Shown: positions 1 through 14,519, counted from the stretch's first letter. The stretch is DNA of 64,000 nt from Larus michahellis (GCF_964199755.1 NC_133897.1:71418661-71482660), one strand, 5' to 3'. A program made the numbers and translations. Notes: generated from the sequence alone by a model not told the origin.

Positions 1-786
1 TCGGTCCCTGTTACACATATACGTAGTCCCCAGAGGCCTGAAGTTCCTGCTGCACTAGAAAAGGAAGTCAACAGCATAAACGCTCCATGAAATCTCTTTG
101 AGGACAGGAACAAGAAAAAGGGGTCACTCTGTATTGCCCCTTCCCACAACAGGCCAAATGCAGTCCCTGTGCAGGGCTCCCATCCCATTCTACAGTCCTC
201 CCCTGGAAAAGCCACAGCTCTGGCCCGGTGCCAGGCACCACCCGGCACTGTGTCTGGGGGTCCAGAGCCAGCACCGCTGCTAAGGGGAGGTCCAGGGACA
301 GACCTGCAGAGCTGAACGGAGATGGTCAGTCCTGCCTCCACCACATTGATGCCCTCGGGGTGCAGGACACACAGAATCAACAAAATCCAAACTCCTGCCC
401 TGACAGGGGTAGTGAACCCTATTTTCACTTCTTGTATCTATCTGCTAATGTTAGAGAGGGATGAGACCTGCCTCAGCTGCGGGTCTTGCTTGGTGCAATA
501 GAGCAGTTACAGTCTGTAAATGAGATCCAGGTCTCAGCTGTATATTCCCTCTCTTTAAGCATCACTCAAGTCCCACTCAATCTCAGTATGACTCCAACAT
601 GCAATTAAATGATGTCCTAAGTGGAAACACTCCTCTGAACTGGGCTCAGAAATGCAGTTCTTCCCAAAGTATATTTTAGGAGCAGCAAAGTGAAGAGAAT
701 GGCTGCTGTCAAGCATGGTGCTGAAGGCACCACCACCAAAAACAACCTCTCTGGGTGGCAAGCAGGTTAGTTCCAACTTGAGCTGG

Positions 787-876
787 CTGGAGAAGGTTTC
801 TCCTCCAACACACGTGCTTCTCGTTCCTCGCCAGGAGAAAGTTTGTCCTCCAATGCATGCGCTTCATTTTCCTCCC
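787..876. repeat. Imperfect tandem duplication, 45-bp unit, two copies
   Basis: Copy 1 (787-831, ctggagaaggtttctcctcc...) and copy 2 (832-876, caggagaaagtttgtcctcc...) align end to end without gaps at roughly 70 percent identity. Both share GGAGAA, TCCTCCAA and CGCTTC/GTGCTTC-like words. It is an old local duplication with no evident function. Confidence 0.6.
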
Positions 877-3800
877 CTGCTTTCATGGTGGAGGGGGAAG
901 GAAGAGGCAGGAGTCACCAGCTGTATTTTAGTGCCAGAAGCATTAACAGCAGTGCACAGTGGAGGTGAGAGTGCTCTGTGGGGCACATCTGTGGGTCCAG
1001 AAAATCTGGAGTTGTGCCAGCCCTAGAGGAATCACATCCCTCTCCTGTTTTCAAGAGCACTGCAGCAGTCACACCAAGGACACAAACGTATTTTGCATGG
1101 AAGTCTTGCACAGGATCACTACACAGCCCAAGCAAGGAGAATCAATGCGTGTGGACGCGCATACATGCCCTTCTCCCATGGCTTTATGCACAATTTTCAT
1201 ACTAAGCTGTGAACCGGTAACCCAAAACCAAATGATGTTTCATTACTTAGAGTGTCCCACGTAACACAGGCTTCAGGAACCGCACAGAAACCCTTTGTGA
1301 TGTGTTTGTTGTCCTCTGCGCTGCAGTGCTGCCCTGGGCTGAGCCCAGGTTCTTCGTGGGAAAGAAACCTGTCACCTGAAAAGCCTCTGAAGAGAAATAG
1401 TCAATGGCCATGGGTTTGCACCCTTCCCCAATGCGCAGCAAGTGGAACGCAGGGCGGAAGGAGGACATTCTTCTAAACAAGTCTAAAAACTCCCCTTAAC
1501 AGCCAAAAGACGTGTTAATACTGGCACCAAAATGAAGCAAGGATGAGTCCGCCAGTTAGAGAAGAGACATGCAGCTGCAGTGGGATTTCTAGGAATAGCT
1601 TTGTTTCTCGTCTCCCTAAAGAATTCACATGAAGAGCTGGAAACATGGAGGATGAAGCTAGGCACATACAGACATCCCGAGGATGCACAGAGGGACACGG
1701 CAGGGCAGTTTCTCCAGGCACAGTTCATTGCAGGTGAGTGTTGAGTACATCCACATTAGTCCAAGGCTGTCTCTGCACACTATCCAAATTCGAGGGGAAG
1801 GAGCAGGGTTGTGCAAGCAGAGGCTGTACAGGGAAGTCCCAAGGCTCACCCCATCCCTGGTCACCCCCATCCTTCACACTCAGGCCAGCACTGGCAGTCC
1901 CACAAGCAATACACAGGGTCAGCTCTGACCAGCAGCACAGTAGCACTCACATTGGCTGAACGGGACTTTGCTGGATTTGATTCACAAGCAGTGATCTGTC
2001 GTAAGCCCTGTTCCACCACATCCTACAGTGATGACTACTTACTTTGGGCTGATGACCACTCGTCCTGATGGGCTGGTCCCTTTGTTTAAGTCCCGTCGTC
2101 CAGATGGTCACCCTTATCCTCATTCTAGATTTTAGACTCTCCAAAGCTTCTGCTGGGAGCACTCAGCCACTGGCATCCCATAGGCCCCCAAGACCCATGG
2201 TATTAGCTTGAACAAAACCAAATGCTTGTGCACAAGGTGCACATCTGAATCCAAATCACATCCGCCTCTAAGCTAGCCAAACTGAGTCTCCAAGGCCATC
2301 ACCTCAAAGCAAACCTGCCTGCGGCATCATAGGCTGGAAGCCCTGGAGACCATGGCTCTTCAGATGCTGGACCCTTTGGTCCCTCTCATCTGACCTGCTG
2401 GTAGCCTGTAGCAGTGTGAGGTCACGTGCTTTTGGGCAACTCAGCCTTCTCTGTTCCCAAATCTAAGAAAAATAATGTCAGAAGAGTGCAGGGATAGCCT
2501 CATGCTTCGTTTCATCTCAGCTCTTCTGGAAGCAACAAGCGTACGCACAAGCATGAAAGTGAATGCATGGGGAAGATGGGAGCTGCAAAATATACACGAA
2601 TGCATGTGGTTTCTATATATTTACTTCACAACAGTTAAAGTATCATCCCAACATCATTATCCCAGCAGCGTTTGAAAAACCAAGAGCCGCTCCTGGTTGC
2701 TAGATACAGTAATTTTCTACACAGATATTGTGCTTTGTCCTTCAGAAACTTCACAGCCTTGTCATGAATCTCTATGATTTACAGTACCTGCTGCTAGCTG
2801 GAGCTCACAGATGGAGTGCCAGTACTCCAGACTGACAATACGCAGCCAGTAACGCTGAGCAGGGATGTGTCACCTCTATAAAGGTTGAAAATAGGACAAA
2901 AATATCAGAGAACTGAATAAACTTCTGGGAGAGGCTATTTTAGTCTCCTAATCTGAATATTCAGGCTTAATTTGGTATTTTACACTGGGCCAATTAGACA
3001 CCCACAAAATGACACAAGACTGTTTTGCCGCTGATGAGTGTTCTGGGTTTGTAATTCTTCTGTCAGTACACTTAGTCACTTGGTATTTCACGGTCAACTT
3101 ACGGGTATCTTTCCAGGGGGGCAGCAAGGGAGGGAACAAAATATCTTAGAGAGATATTAATTAAAATGCCATCAAGAGACCATCCTTCCCCACTGGTGTA
3201 CCCAAATTTGCTTAATTGGGTTACTTGCGATTTTCAAACACCAGAATTTCAAATTATCTACCAAAGTTAAACAGTTACCTTTGTATGCTAGGGAAATTGT
3301 GGGGGAGGGAGGAAAAGGAGGAAGACACATACACGCACACTTTCCCAGCTTTTCAAAAATCAGAATTATTTTTTTTGTTATCTCAACATCAGATCATCTA
3401 GAAAAAAATAAACAAGATTAACACGCTAATTGGGGGATTAACCAGCTATATTTAGATGTTCAGCAAGGGCATGGGGTACACAGAAAGGAACAGGCAACTG
3501 GGTATCAGTGGAAGTCTCTGCCACAGCAGTACTGTGAGCCAACACTTCTCTGCTTGTGGCACAGTCTGGAAGGGACTGCATTCCTGTCTGTCATGAGTGG
3601 ATCGCTTAAAAAGTGATAAGAAACATTTCTAAAGGAATGATGAGAAGTGTCAAAACATTTTAAGCGTTAAAAGCAACAAAAGATTTGATTCCGAGTTTTC
3701 CTCCTCTGCCCAGCCAGAACTATTGTCATCAAGGATGCCTGAATCTTCTCATAAGAATTTTTTTCTGTCTTTTTTTCTTCCCCCTCTACTAAATTTAAAA

Positions 3801-4875
3801 ATAATCCTGTAAGTTCTAGACCTATGACACGTTTAATCAAGGAAACTGAGCCCTCCTAGCAGCCAAAGGACTTCTAGCAGACTTGCTGACACCCTTTAGG
3901 GGATACAGACTCTGTGGACATCAAGAAGTGACGGAAAGTTTTCAGCAGCCTCTCACAGGTGCTATTGGCTTGAGGAGAAGGATGCACAAGATGATCCATG
4001 CATGTCCTGCACGTGGCCACTTTACACGCTGCAAACCACATAAGAAGCTAGAACAACCTCCAGTCCTACCTCATTGGTGTGACCCCAGCCACAACTTAGT
4101 TTTAGCGTTAATAACCTGAGCTCTGGAGAGAACATCCTCACCTAAGGCGGTTCAGGTCATACAGGGAAGACCATGCCTGCTCTAAGCCTGATGGGCCACG
4201 CTCTGCAGGTGGGGAACCATGGACCCCGATCTCTTTCACAGCATGCATGTGAGCATGCACTGGCACAGACAGGGCAACCATTCATCAATTCTAGGTTCAG
4301 AGAGTTAATTTAAAAGCACAACAAATGGTCAGGATAGGTAGACCTTTATTCTATCTTTATCAGAAGATATTTAATAAGCAAAACTACCAAGCCTACACCA
4401 ATACCAGCCTTCACAGCAGTTTTCCTCCAGCTTTCTCTCAAACACTACCTTACCAAAGGTCAGAGCTTTTCCCGGTGAACAAGCCATGTTTGCCCTGTGA
4501 CAAAACTGGTGCTAACGCAGGAGGACGTTGCCAAGCTCTTGCTGAGGGGGCAAGTGGTGCTTGTGTAGATTTGGCTCCTGGGGCACTTTGGTCCCACAGG
4601 AGTTTGGAGAGGCAGCAAACATCAGTCACCTTCAGGAAGAGAAGGTTCAGGGCATGGAAAGATTCTCAGCTAGAGAGGTGTCTAGGAAGAGCTCTGCATC
4701 CTCCAGAGAGCTTAGAGGAACATGATTTTCCTAGGAAGATGACAGCTTTTTGGTGACCTATTTCAAAAAATAAGAACCAAAAGAAAGTTAAGCGTGTCAT
4801 CGTTTTCTGTTATCCTTATGCCTTTCACTTTTCATTTCCCCTCACACAGATAACTCCCATCTAATTAACTTTTTT

Positions 4876-4914
4876 AAAAAATAAAAAAAAAAAAAAGAAA
4901 GAAAGAAAAAGAAG
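4876..4914. repeat. A-rich tract with (GAAA)n
   Basis: A poly(A) run passes into GAAAGAAAGAAAAAGAAG. It is a simple repeat; no retroposon body is recognised beside it. Confidence 0.85.
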
Positions 4915-6130
4915 GCAGCCTTGGAGCTAGTATCACATACTTCCAAGACAGGCAGAAGCTCTTTTCAGGAGACCAACAGATCAGTCAAGCACGGGACTGG
5001 TCGTTTTGTGACTCCCATCAGGAGCTTTCTTGCCCTGAAAAGCCTTCATTGTGCTCTCTGCGGGCAGCAGCCAATGCAGACCTCCAACACGATGAACCCA
5101 AAAGGATCGGTGGCTGGAGGGGAAAGGGGACGAGAAGGGTGACCCTCCTAAATAACTTTTGCAAAGTGACTCATCCTTTCACTGACAGCATTAACATCTC
5201 TGCTCCTGCCAGCTGGGCAGCTGCTCCAGCCCTCCGAGCAGTGAGGGAATGTTTTGTTCCAAAGATGTGGAAAGGGGGGTGCGGGGGGAACAACCCCTCT
5301 GCATGCATGTGTAATTGCTGTATGATTTCAGCTATTTTGACCTAATAAGAGTTACTGCATTAGTCACCAGCCTTGGTACAAACAGATGGATTTGCAAGAA
5401 TTTAAAACAGAAGGAGAAGGAAAGAAGAGAGATGCCACAGACCCCAGGGCAAAAGGGCATCCTGGCCCTGGGAGGTGGGGAGGTCCCAAGCAGCACGGCC
5501 CCACTGCGCCTGGCAGACCCGCGGCATCACCCCGAGTGGTGGCTTTCCACCTGTGTGCACTAAGGTGCCAGGAGACCCCGTCCTTCTTCCAAACGACCGG
5601 ACTCAACTGCTCCACTCATTTCTCATGCAAAAAGGAAAAGCACAGCTGAAGTTCTATAATGGTTTCTGTAAAAACCTCAGTATTTTCGTAACATTATAGG
5701 ATCACAGCTTTCAGCTCTCCATCATAAAGCTGCAGCACGAGTCAGTAAGGCTTTCTTGGGGCACAGACTGCCCGGTTTTGCTCAGGGAGTGTACTTGGTG
5801 CCTGGCTGATCAGAAAAGGCATGGCAAGGTATCAAAACAGCATCGCTTTCCTACCCTCTGAAGCCTCTAGGTTAACCGAACATAAGCCTCAGGTCCACAG
5901 CGTTGAGACCACCAGCATTAGGAAAGGAGATTCAGCACATCAGGAGCACTGTTCTCGCAGCCAATATTTACTTTTCCAAACTGGAGCAAGCAGGCTTTGC
6001 CATTATTCATGGAAATATGGGCAGCTCTCTACTAAAAATACTTCTTCGCCTTCCCCCCTTCCTGCAGGATGTCCCACTTTCCTCCAAAAGCTGCCTTTTT
6101 GCATAGGTCTCTGTTGTCTCCACTGCCAAC

Positions 6131-6157
6131 GGGGGCGGGGGAGTGGCGGGGGGGGGA
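6131..6157 (+). other. G-quadruplex-capable G-rich sequence
   Basis: G5-C-G5-AGTGGC-G9. The nine-base run can supply two of the four required runs. Confidence 0.6.
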
Positions 6158-8774
6158 GAGCATCTCTCGTGTGCACACACCTGGCTCCAGCAACCCCCAC
6201 AAAAAGTCTTCTCCACCCAGGAGCTCCATCCAAGTCCACAGGAAAACTCCCACTGGCTTCCACCTTGGAGTATCAACTCCCACGTTCCTGAAACCACTAA
6301 CTTTCCCCATGCTGTCGTTCTATGTGTGTATTCACTCTTTCCCTCAGCATCTTTCATGCAACCAGTGCAAGCAATGCAACATCACACATACCTGCACCAC
6401 AGCCTTTACCAAAGCACAAATACAGCCCTTGCTGCACAGGGTGGAAGGTGGAGCAGGACAGCACAGAAGACGACTCAGTTAAAGCACAAAAGGCACGTGG
6501 AACACAATACCTGCTTCTGTTTGTGAGACGCCCTCTTCCTAAAAACACATGAGTTGGGAATACTGACATCAGCCTTGAACCCCAACCCTGAACCCCAGTG
6601 CACAGGGAAAGGGAAGGAGTGAGGGAGAAGCTTCTTGCACTAAATTACAGGCCTGAACTTCGATGCCAGTATCCCCACTCAATGAAAACTTGTAAGGACC
6701 TGCCCGAGCACATATATTTTCATTTTGAAATAAAAAGAACAAATTCGGGAACATAAAGGTTTTAAATTGTTGATTGGAAGATTTGCATGTAGACAGAGTA
6801 TTGTTTTCTCCTCCTGGCTCCCTGGGTAGCAAAACAGAAAAATTATGTGTAATTAAAATGGAAACAGTATCAATTAGCTGTGATTCTCTAAGCTGTGGAA
6901 AGAGTAAACCCATGAGGAAAGACTGTTCTTGTCCTCTGGCAGCCTCTTCACATCAAGATTATTCTGAAGATATCTTAAATCCACTTAAGCATAAACTATG
7001 CAAACAAAATTTAAAAGAAATTGGTGCAGGTGGAGAGTTATTTACTAGCCAGCATAACACTCGATCAAACATATCCTGAGGAATTAATGTGATTGCCAGC
7101 ACTTCAGCACATTTCCTTAATGTTACAACCTTGTCCTCCTCGAGTTATGCCCCTGAAGTTTAAAGTCTAATCTAGATATACGGCCAGGCTTATCTTCTAC
7201 TTCTATAGAAACTGCCCTTCGTGTCAACACTTTTAGAAACTCCTAGAAAAAGGACACACACAAGAACAGCAAAAGTTCACAAGTTACCATATCCAGTCAC
7301 ACACAACATCAGGAGCCTAAAAGCAATGAGGCATGTTCTACAAAGATGTTGCCTGGAAGTCCCATTAAGCAGAAAGCATACTATTTCACAATAATAATTG
7401 TAATTCTGACATAAAGGAGTGTTTAATTTCTTCTAAAAAAAAAAAAAACACACCAACAAACACTTTTGATTTTGATATAGCAATATCTCAGATGAGAAAA
7501 GCCACTGCAACAATGAGAAGCAAGCTGTTTTCAAAGAGTAGTATACCAAGTGCACAGATCAGCATGTATTAACGCTCCTCTTTTATACTAGCATTTCACT
7601 TGGACCTGAACTTGATGTAGACAGATACTTCCAATAGTTCCCCTTCACACAAACTGCCCACATGCTCCAAGTAGAGGAGATAATTTAACGCTTTGTGGTG
7701 CAAACCCCACGTCTCATCTGAGTCAGCCATTCACTAAAACACCACAAGCACATAGTTCTTTCATCTTCTTCATGCGTATTCTTTGGCTCAGTACCAAAGG
7801 GGCTGAAGGAAAAGTACATATACAACACAGCCAAATAAATAAATAAAAGTCACAACTGTATTGAGTCACCATTTGGGCACTCTGAATCTTCCAAAAGTCA
7901 CGAGCATCCAAAAAAAGGAGAGCAGCCTGGTCAAGTCAGACTGATAACTTCAGGTGTAGTTTTCACTCAAAGTTTCAAAACGCAAATTATCACAACCATG
8001 GATTTTCACAGGTTTAGCCTTACACACGGAGGCTGAGCCATTTCACAGTGCCTGTGAAATAAGGACAGCTTCTTCCTGCCACAGGAACGATTTGTTTCAT
8101 TTTGCTGGTCATTTTGTCTAGATATTAACACCCTTCACCTAAAATTATTTCTTGTGAACAAACAAACAGCAACTTGCATTCCCTAAAAAAACCTCAGGAC
8201 TAGCCTGCTGCTGCCAAGCTGGGGCTTTGGGGCATTATCAAGAGCATACCTTGGAGCGGGAAGGAACAGTGACCGCACGTGGCTGAGAGGAGCCTCTGCT
8301 CTGCACCAAGGTTAGCCCAATACCACGTGTCCTGCCCATCCTCTACCACGCCGTGACCCTGTTGGCCTTCCTCCAGGCAGGCAACACGCCACCTCCATAC
8401 CACCTGCCAGCACCCTTTCAAACTATTTGTCAAGTAGTTATTTGTGAATAATTCTTTTAGTGCTGACACATTTTATAAGTTGGCTGCGGATAATTAACAA
8501 ATAGGGAGAAAAATACAATTGCGTAGTAGAATAATTCATTGCTAATTATTCTCTCAGGTGTAAGAGAGCTGCTGACCTTCTCAATACGTTTCTTTTCGTT
8601 AAATGAGTACAAACAGATGCTGACCTTCATCAGAACAGTGATGATATATTTCCTGAGGAAACACAAATGAGAGTGTAAAGGCATGACCAAACATATCCAG
8701 CCAGTCGCACGTTAGTCATCAAGAGCATTTTCCAAAGTGCTTACTACGTTCTGATGCTTTGTATTTTGGAGGAA

Positions 8775-8793
8775 GGGGGGGAGGGGTAAAGGG
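8775..8793 (+). other. G-rich run
   Basis: G8-A-G4-TAAA-G3 can meet the quadruplex rule if the eight-base run is split. Confidence 0.5.
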
Positions 8794-11700
8794 TGCGTCA
8801 CACCTCTAAATTCAAGTGCGATGGTCTTGGAGTCAAGCAACTGAAAAACCCAAGGACATAAAACGAGTGGGTGTTTTAGATCATCTCAGCCATTGTTTTG
8901 CACATGTTATTTGTCAAGACAGCTTCTGGACCGTCCTTACTCATCATTTGCATCAAGTTTTAAACTAGGGACAGCAAGAACTGTGGGTTTGAAATGTGAC
9001 ACCACACATCACAATTTAATGAGGCCTCTAGGGCTACGTGCAACACAGCCTCATTCCCCCTGCACATACAAACACTCACATGGTGAATCAGAACCAAGAG
9101 CATCTTGCAAAGCACCCCAGGGCTTTATTTAAAGGGAAAAAAACTGCAATTTCTCAAAGACACTACAGCTCCCTGGAAGGAACGAGATAGCGTCTTTCCT
9201 GAGTATTTGTGCTTGCGGTGGCTTAGAGATCCTTGTCAGGAGTGGAAAATGGAATCGTTCTGGTTTTTAATCCTCAGTGGCTAGTCATTTTAACAGCGAG
9301 GTTTCTACAAAATCATTTTTCTTGACCTGAAAGGGTACACACATACGCCCTCCAACAGATGTGAAAAGCAGTTAAATCAGTATAGATGCTCCATTCAAGG
9401 CCCTCCTGAACAGAGATGCCAGTGCTACATAAAGACGGGTATTCATAGCATCCTCTTAGAGCAGTTTCAGCCATCCAACTTGGACATTATTCACAGCAGC
9501 TAAACTCAGAAGCCCAGGTTTCCTCTGCCGTCCCTGGAGCGAGGAGAGCAACCAAGCGCAGCCCTGACTGCCTCCACTAGGCTAGGCTGGGTGAGGACCA
9601 CTGCTCCCCAGCGAGTACTTTTTGAGATGCAAGTTAGTGACCTATGTGCAACAGGCCTCATACAAGTAAACCAGTCTAAATGCTTTATGATGGGTCTCAT
9701 TTCCCGGCTAACAGGGCTACAATCAAGTGCTTCAGGTAGCTTTGAAAACACAATAGAGGATAAAGTGACCAAAATGTCGTGTTCCCCTTTTGCCTGGCTG
9801 CTGATGTGAAGAAAGAATCAGGACTGCAATGATAAACTTTAGCTTTTAGTTTTTAAGGAGGAACCAACCAAAATCGCTCAGCACTAATCCAGGTCTCTGT
9901 TTCCTGCTAAGGTTTATCAAACTGTATGCATTACTCTCTTCATCTACTCATTTGCGCAGACTCTAAATTAAAAATCTGAAAACTTTGTTCTAGCATAGAA
10001 ATCCTTAATTACAGAAGGAAGACTAAACTTCATCTTTGCAGGCCCATCTCTCCGTGGGCTCTGCATGTATGATACATACATGACCTACAGGAGCTGCCTG
10101 TTTGTCCAAGTACAGGCAAACTACCAACGGTACTTGTAGGACCTCGTTATGAAAGTTAGTACTCAACTCTACATTTTACACATAATCCGATATATGGAAA
10201 TTAAGGACTTTAAGCTAAGATTCATATTTCATACATGACACTGGCTTAAGTGGTGACAGGAATAGCGGTCTGATTGACCACTTTATCCTACCTATGACAG
10301 GGTGTTGCACGTCACCCACAAAGTGCTGGTTTTGAACTTTTGAGAGGTTGATCCAAGAGCCTACACCACCGCTGAGTCGGAAGGGCTGGTGGCATTACCA
10401 AACCCCGCAGCCCTGTGACGGCTGGAAATTCAATAGCTAAGACACAACTGGAAAAGGTAATTCAACATTTGGACAACTCAAAAAGGCAACTCATGTCCTA
10501 TACTGCAAAGGAAGTCAAACAAAGCCTTAAGGTCTCCATCACTTGACCCCACACATCATTTTGACTCTGGGCAGTATGTAATCAACCCTATCTCCAGGGT
10601 ACAGATCCCCCATCCAGAGCTCTTCCCTTAAGGGCAGCTCTGCTGACCAGGACACTTCAGAGAAATAACTCAAAAAAGAGATAAACAAATAGCAGAACAA
10701 GTCCTTCCAGTTCCCCAAGCAGGGAAACCCCTTCCTAGCAAGCAGGAATGAAGTTTGAGATCTGTTCTGCAGCTTGTGCCCCAACAGGAATCACAGCACT
10801 GCCACCCCATCAAAAGAAACCCTTCTTTCCTGAACATCCACAAAGACGTCAATGAATGAAGGGATCCTCGTACCAAGAAGCAATCACTGTGTCCACACAC
10901 AACCTTATCATTAAAAAAAAAAAAAAGCCGCATGCTTTTCTTTCTTTCTTCTTCATAAAGCTGCAAGTGAAGCTCTCCTCTGCTGAGCTGCTCCTCTGTT
11001 TGCACTATTCAGATACCTGGAACACTGTCTCTCTTATCAAGATTAAACTCACATAACCAGCAGGGACCTGCCATCCGTTCTTCGACAGAAAAATTGCTCT
11101 GGAAAATGTGTCTACCTTTTGCAGATATAGGTAACTACAAATAGTGACCAAATTACCTCTCAGTCTGCTTTTTGATACACTGAATGGACTAACCTCTTTA
11201 TGTCTCACCTCATACGCAGATTTTCTAGCACCCTCACCATTTTGCTGGCCTTCCCTTGGACTTTCTTTGCACAGCAGCAATGATTCTACTAATAGCTCAG
11301 AGGTGGACTATAATCCCTAAAACGTGAGCTTGACAGTTACTGTAGAAGGTAAAAAAAAAAAAAGGAATACCAAGAAGACAGGAAGTTAATTTCCATGAAG
11401 GCATAAATATTATGCCTATATAACTATTCGCCAGTTTTGACAACAAAGTCCCTCTCACAGGTAGGTACAAATTGTTATCTACCGTTCTCCGATTGTTATC
11501 CAGCATGCATCTAGATTAGAACGTCTCACTAGAATAGGATGCGGAAGGAATTGCAAAGACAGAGGAGAGCCTAGATCACCTGGGCAGCACAAGTAAGCAT
11601 AGCACAGCATATTTTGAATACCAGCCGGTGAGACTACATTGAGTCGAATCACAGGACAAAAGGCTTTCTTGAAAGCGTTAAAACAAAACCAGTGTGACTT

Positions 11701-12034
11701 GTACCTTGACAAGTAAAGCTTAAACACCCAAGTTGAAGATAGAAAGCAAACACAAACAGAAAACAATCTCCTAATGAAAAAAAAAACAACGCAGCCCTTC
11801 AGAAAACTGCAGCTTCCTTTACTCGCAAATTTTATCAAAAGTAAGAATGAAGAAAAGCAATCTGCTAGTCCCTTTCACAAACCTAACAACAAATCAAAAA
11901 CTCCTTTAAAAACAAACACTTACCTAGGACTTTTCCCAAAACCACTGTTCCCCCTAGTCACCGTGCAGAAAGCCATCCTACTTTACACAGCTAGCAGCAA
12001 CAAAGTTCCCAGTGTAAATACCTGTCTTGCTCAC

Positions 12035-12150
12035 TACAGACTTTTGTGATCCTAAAATCGTTATTTTACAAATGGAAACAGCTGTGGGACTGAGGGAGTG
12101 GCAGAACTAACATTCCTCCACCCCTCTTTTCTCTTTGCTTTCATCTTAGC
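12035..12150 (+). mobile_element. Possible MIR-like SINE remnant
   Basis: TTATTTTACAAATGGAAACAGCTG, followed by GGCAGAACTAACATTCC, resembles the tRNA-derived SINE core ATTTTACAGATGAGGAAACTGAG with GTGGCAGAGCTGGGATT downstream. Similarity is moderate and could be partly coincidental. Confidence 0.35.
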
Positions 12151-13434
12151 ACTAGGAGATGCAAGCACTTGCAATGTGCTTAATCTTTTGAGACTATTCA
12201 CTTTTATTTTACTTTAAAACCATAATTTCCTTTGTTACCTTTAATGCTCTGTTTGCATATTCCATATTGTTTACAGAGCCAGCTCAAGAGGCCTCGGGAG
12301 AGAAGGCTAAATTTCACTTTTGCCTCCCCCTAAATGTTATCTGTTATCTTTGGGGAAACCAAATTCAACTTTTCCAGTAAGAGCAGAGAGAACACAAGGG
12401 GAAGGAGTTTGGAGGAAGCTGTGTGAGGTCTGGGACTACAGATAAGAAATAAGGTCTGTGTCTGTGGTGGGAGATGCAAGTGGGGAGCTGAGGGTAATTG
12501 AAAGTTTGGGGGCCGGAGGGACATCCAGGGACTACGAGGGTCAGGCTGACTGTGGGAGACAGCCTTTCTGGAAAGGTCTGTTTCTCTCCCCGCAGCCTGC
12601 CGTTTCTCCAGCCTCTGCGACTGCTCCCCGTTGTTTCCATCTCTTTTCCTCTCATTATCCTCCTTGAGAAAAGGCAGGAGAAGCTCAAGGGGTACTTTGA
12701 AGTACAGCAGATCAGCATTTGTACATCTTGCTGCCAACCCCCTCACAAGTGCCCACCTCCCCGTGGCAGTGGCCAAGAACTGGGCAAGCACGAGGCATGA
12801 ACGGGCTTCCCGTCTGGCAGGTGCAGGGCAGGCAGGGAGCATTGGAAAGTGCTTGTTGTGGACCACGAAGACCACACACGCAACCTCCGATGGCAACAGC
12901 CCTACCGAGGGAGGAGGGCAGGTACATCCGGGCACCTAAGGATAGCCGGAGAGTGGCCACACCTCGGCAATGCTGGATTCTGCTCTCTCTATTAATAGGG
13001 CAGCAGCTTCCTGCTCCTGCAAGAGTCAGAGATGCTTTGAAGTAAAATCGGCTTTTCCGGGGACCGATCAAAATAGAAATCCAAGCTGCCTAAATCTGCA
13101 ATGGAAATTTCAATCAACACCAAGTTTTTAAATAAAATTTGGACTCTATTCTGGTTCAAAATGAACTGATTAAAGAAATCAGATACACAAATAAGTCTTT
13201 TGGTCAGCTTTTGCTCCACACTAGCTCCAATAAAACTTACTGTGAGAATGAGCATTAACTCTCAGAGATCCCAAGCCCTCGCTCACGTCAAGGCACTGCC
13301 GAAGATACCGTCAACCAGGGTAGCAAACAGCCCAGAGGAAGTAAAGGATCACTAGGAAATTGGTACAAGTAGAGATCCCATTCTCCAGCTCTGGCAACTC
13401 CCGGTGGGCAAAATTCAGCCTCCCAAAGAGTTAA

Positions 13435-13790
13435 CATTCAATGGGCCAATAAAGCGTGATTGATTCATCGGTAACACGGCGCTGCCTTTGGGAGAGGGAA
13501 GAAGCCATCTCGAGAGACAAGCGAGGCAATTGTTTGCTTTCTCTGGTGTTCGCAGAGTGCCCTGCGGTAACCCTCGTGCTCTGAAATACTCATATTGGTT
13601 ATTTCGAAGTTGGGTGCAGAGCTGTGCTTTCCCATGGCTGCCACTAATGACTTGCAGCTGTTGCTAATCTGTGCCTCTGATTTCCTTTGATTACTATGTG
13701 TATTGATGCCTGTGGTAAATAGGCATCTGCCAGGTGCCAGCACAATCAGGGGGAAAATATAAAAAGTTCCCTGTTTCAAATTCAATGTGA
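13435..13790. promoter_or_regulatory. Motif-dense segment, candidate enhancer
   Basis: The segment contains CCAAT (13446-13450), a PBX/HOX-like TGATTGAT (13457-13464), CAATTGTTTGC (13527-13537, forkhead-like), the E-box CAGCTG (13655-13660) and the TCF/LEF-like CTTTGAT (13685-13691). Repeats and low-complexity sequence are absent throughout, which is unlike neighbouring DNA. The assignment is inference from motif content only. Confidence 0.2.
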
Positions 13791-14519
13791 CATTGTGCTT
13801 GTCGAGAGGCAGCCGTTTAACTATTTAAGGGGAACAGTTTCCTGGGCTCTTCGCTGGCCTCCTGGCTATGGAGGAGATTCTCATGCATTTCAGTGACAGC
13901 AATCCCACCCCCCCGCCGGCTCCCTCTCCCAAACCCAGCTGTAGGAAATAGCCACGGGGAGAAGTTGTCAGCTATGGGGACTGTCCCAACCCATATAAGA
14001 GCCCACAACATGTGAGTTTGGCTCTGCTTTCCCCATGAGCAAGGGCTCTCCAAGACAACTTGTCCCCCACTGGGTGCAGCACCCCAGACCTGCGCGAGCA
14101 TCTCCGCTCCCCTGCTGGCACTCAGGCTGGCTGCAGCCTGCTGCCCCTTTCCCCTCCCCACCCTCTGCTCCTGCTTCATGCCACGCTGAAAAGCAGCTGG
14201 GCACCTCTGCTCCCGGTCCCAGGGTAAAAAGAGTGGAGCGGCAGCTTCCCACAGCCCATTAGGAAAATATCTGTCTTGCTGGCAGCCAAGGCTAATATTA
14301 GATTTTCCAGAAGGAAGCACGAGGTCTCACAATGAGAAACGTCCCTGGAAGAGTTTCCCCAGCAGGCTGCTGTAGCGTGACCTGTTACTAGCACTCACGT
14401 TTTTGCCTCAGCCCCAGAGCCCCTCCAAGCAATTTCTCTGGGCATTTCTCATTCCCCCCCTGTCGCAGCAGCCAGCTGAAGAAGCCACACAGCTGCTCCT
14501 CGCTTCCATCCATCATCCT

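Larger units (their letters stand above)
1..12034. other. Intergenic DNA, no gene recognised
   Basis: All open frames here are short (at most about 156 codons), overlap one another on both strands and show no family motif. Apart from the 787-876 duplication, the A-rich tract at 4876, A14 runs at 7435-7448 and 10913-10926, and two G-rich runs, I recognise nothing. Composition alternates between AT-rich stretches (2900-3450, 6700-7500) and GC-richer ones (5450-5600, 6050-6280). Confidence 0.6.

Noticed and set aside
12330..12935. 201-codon open frame, minus strand
   Set aside because: It is low in complexity towards its end (leucine/proline runs), shares its span with three other open frames on both strands, and resembles no protein family I know.
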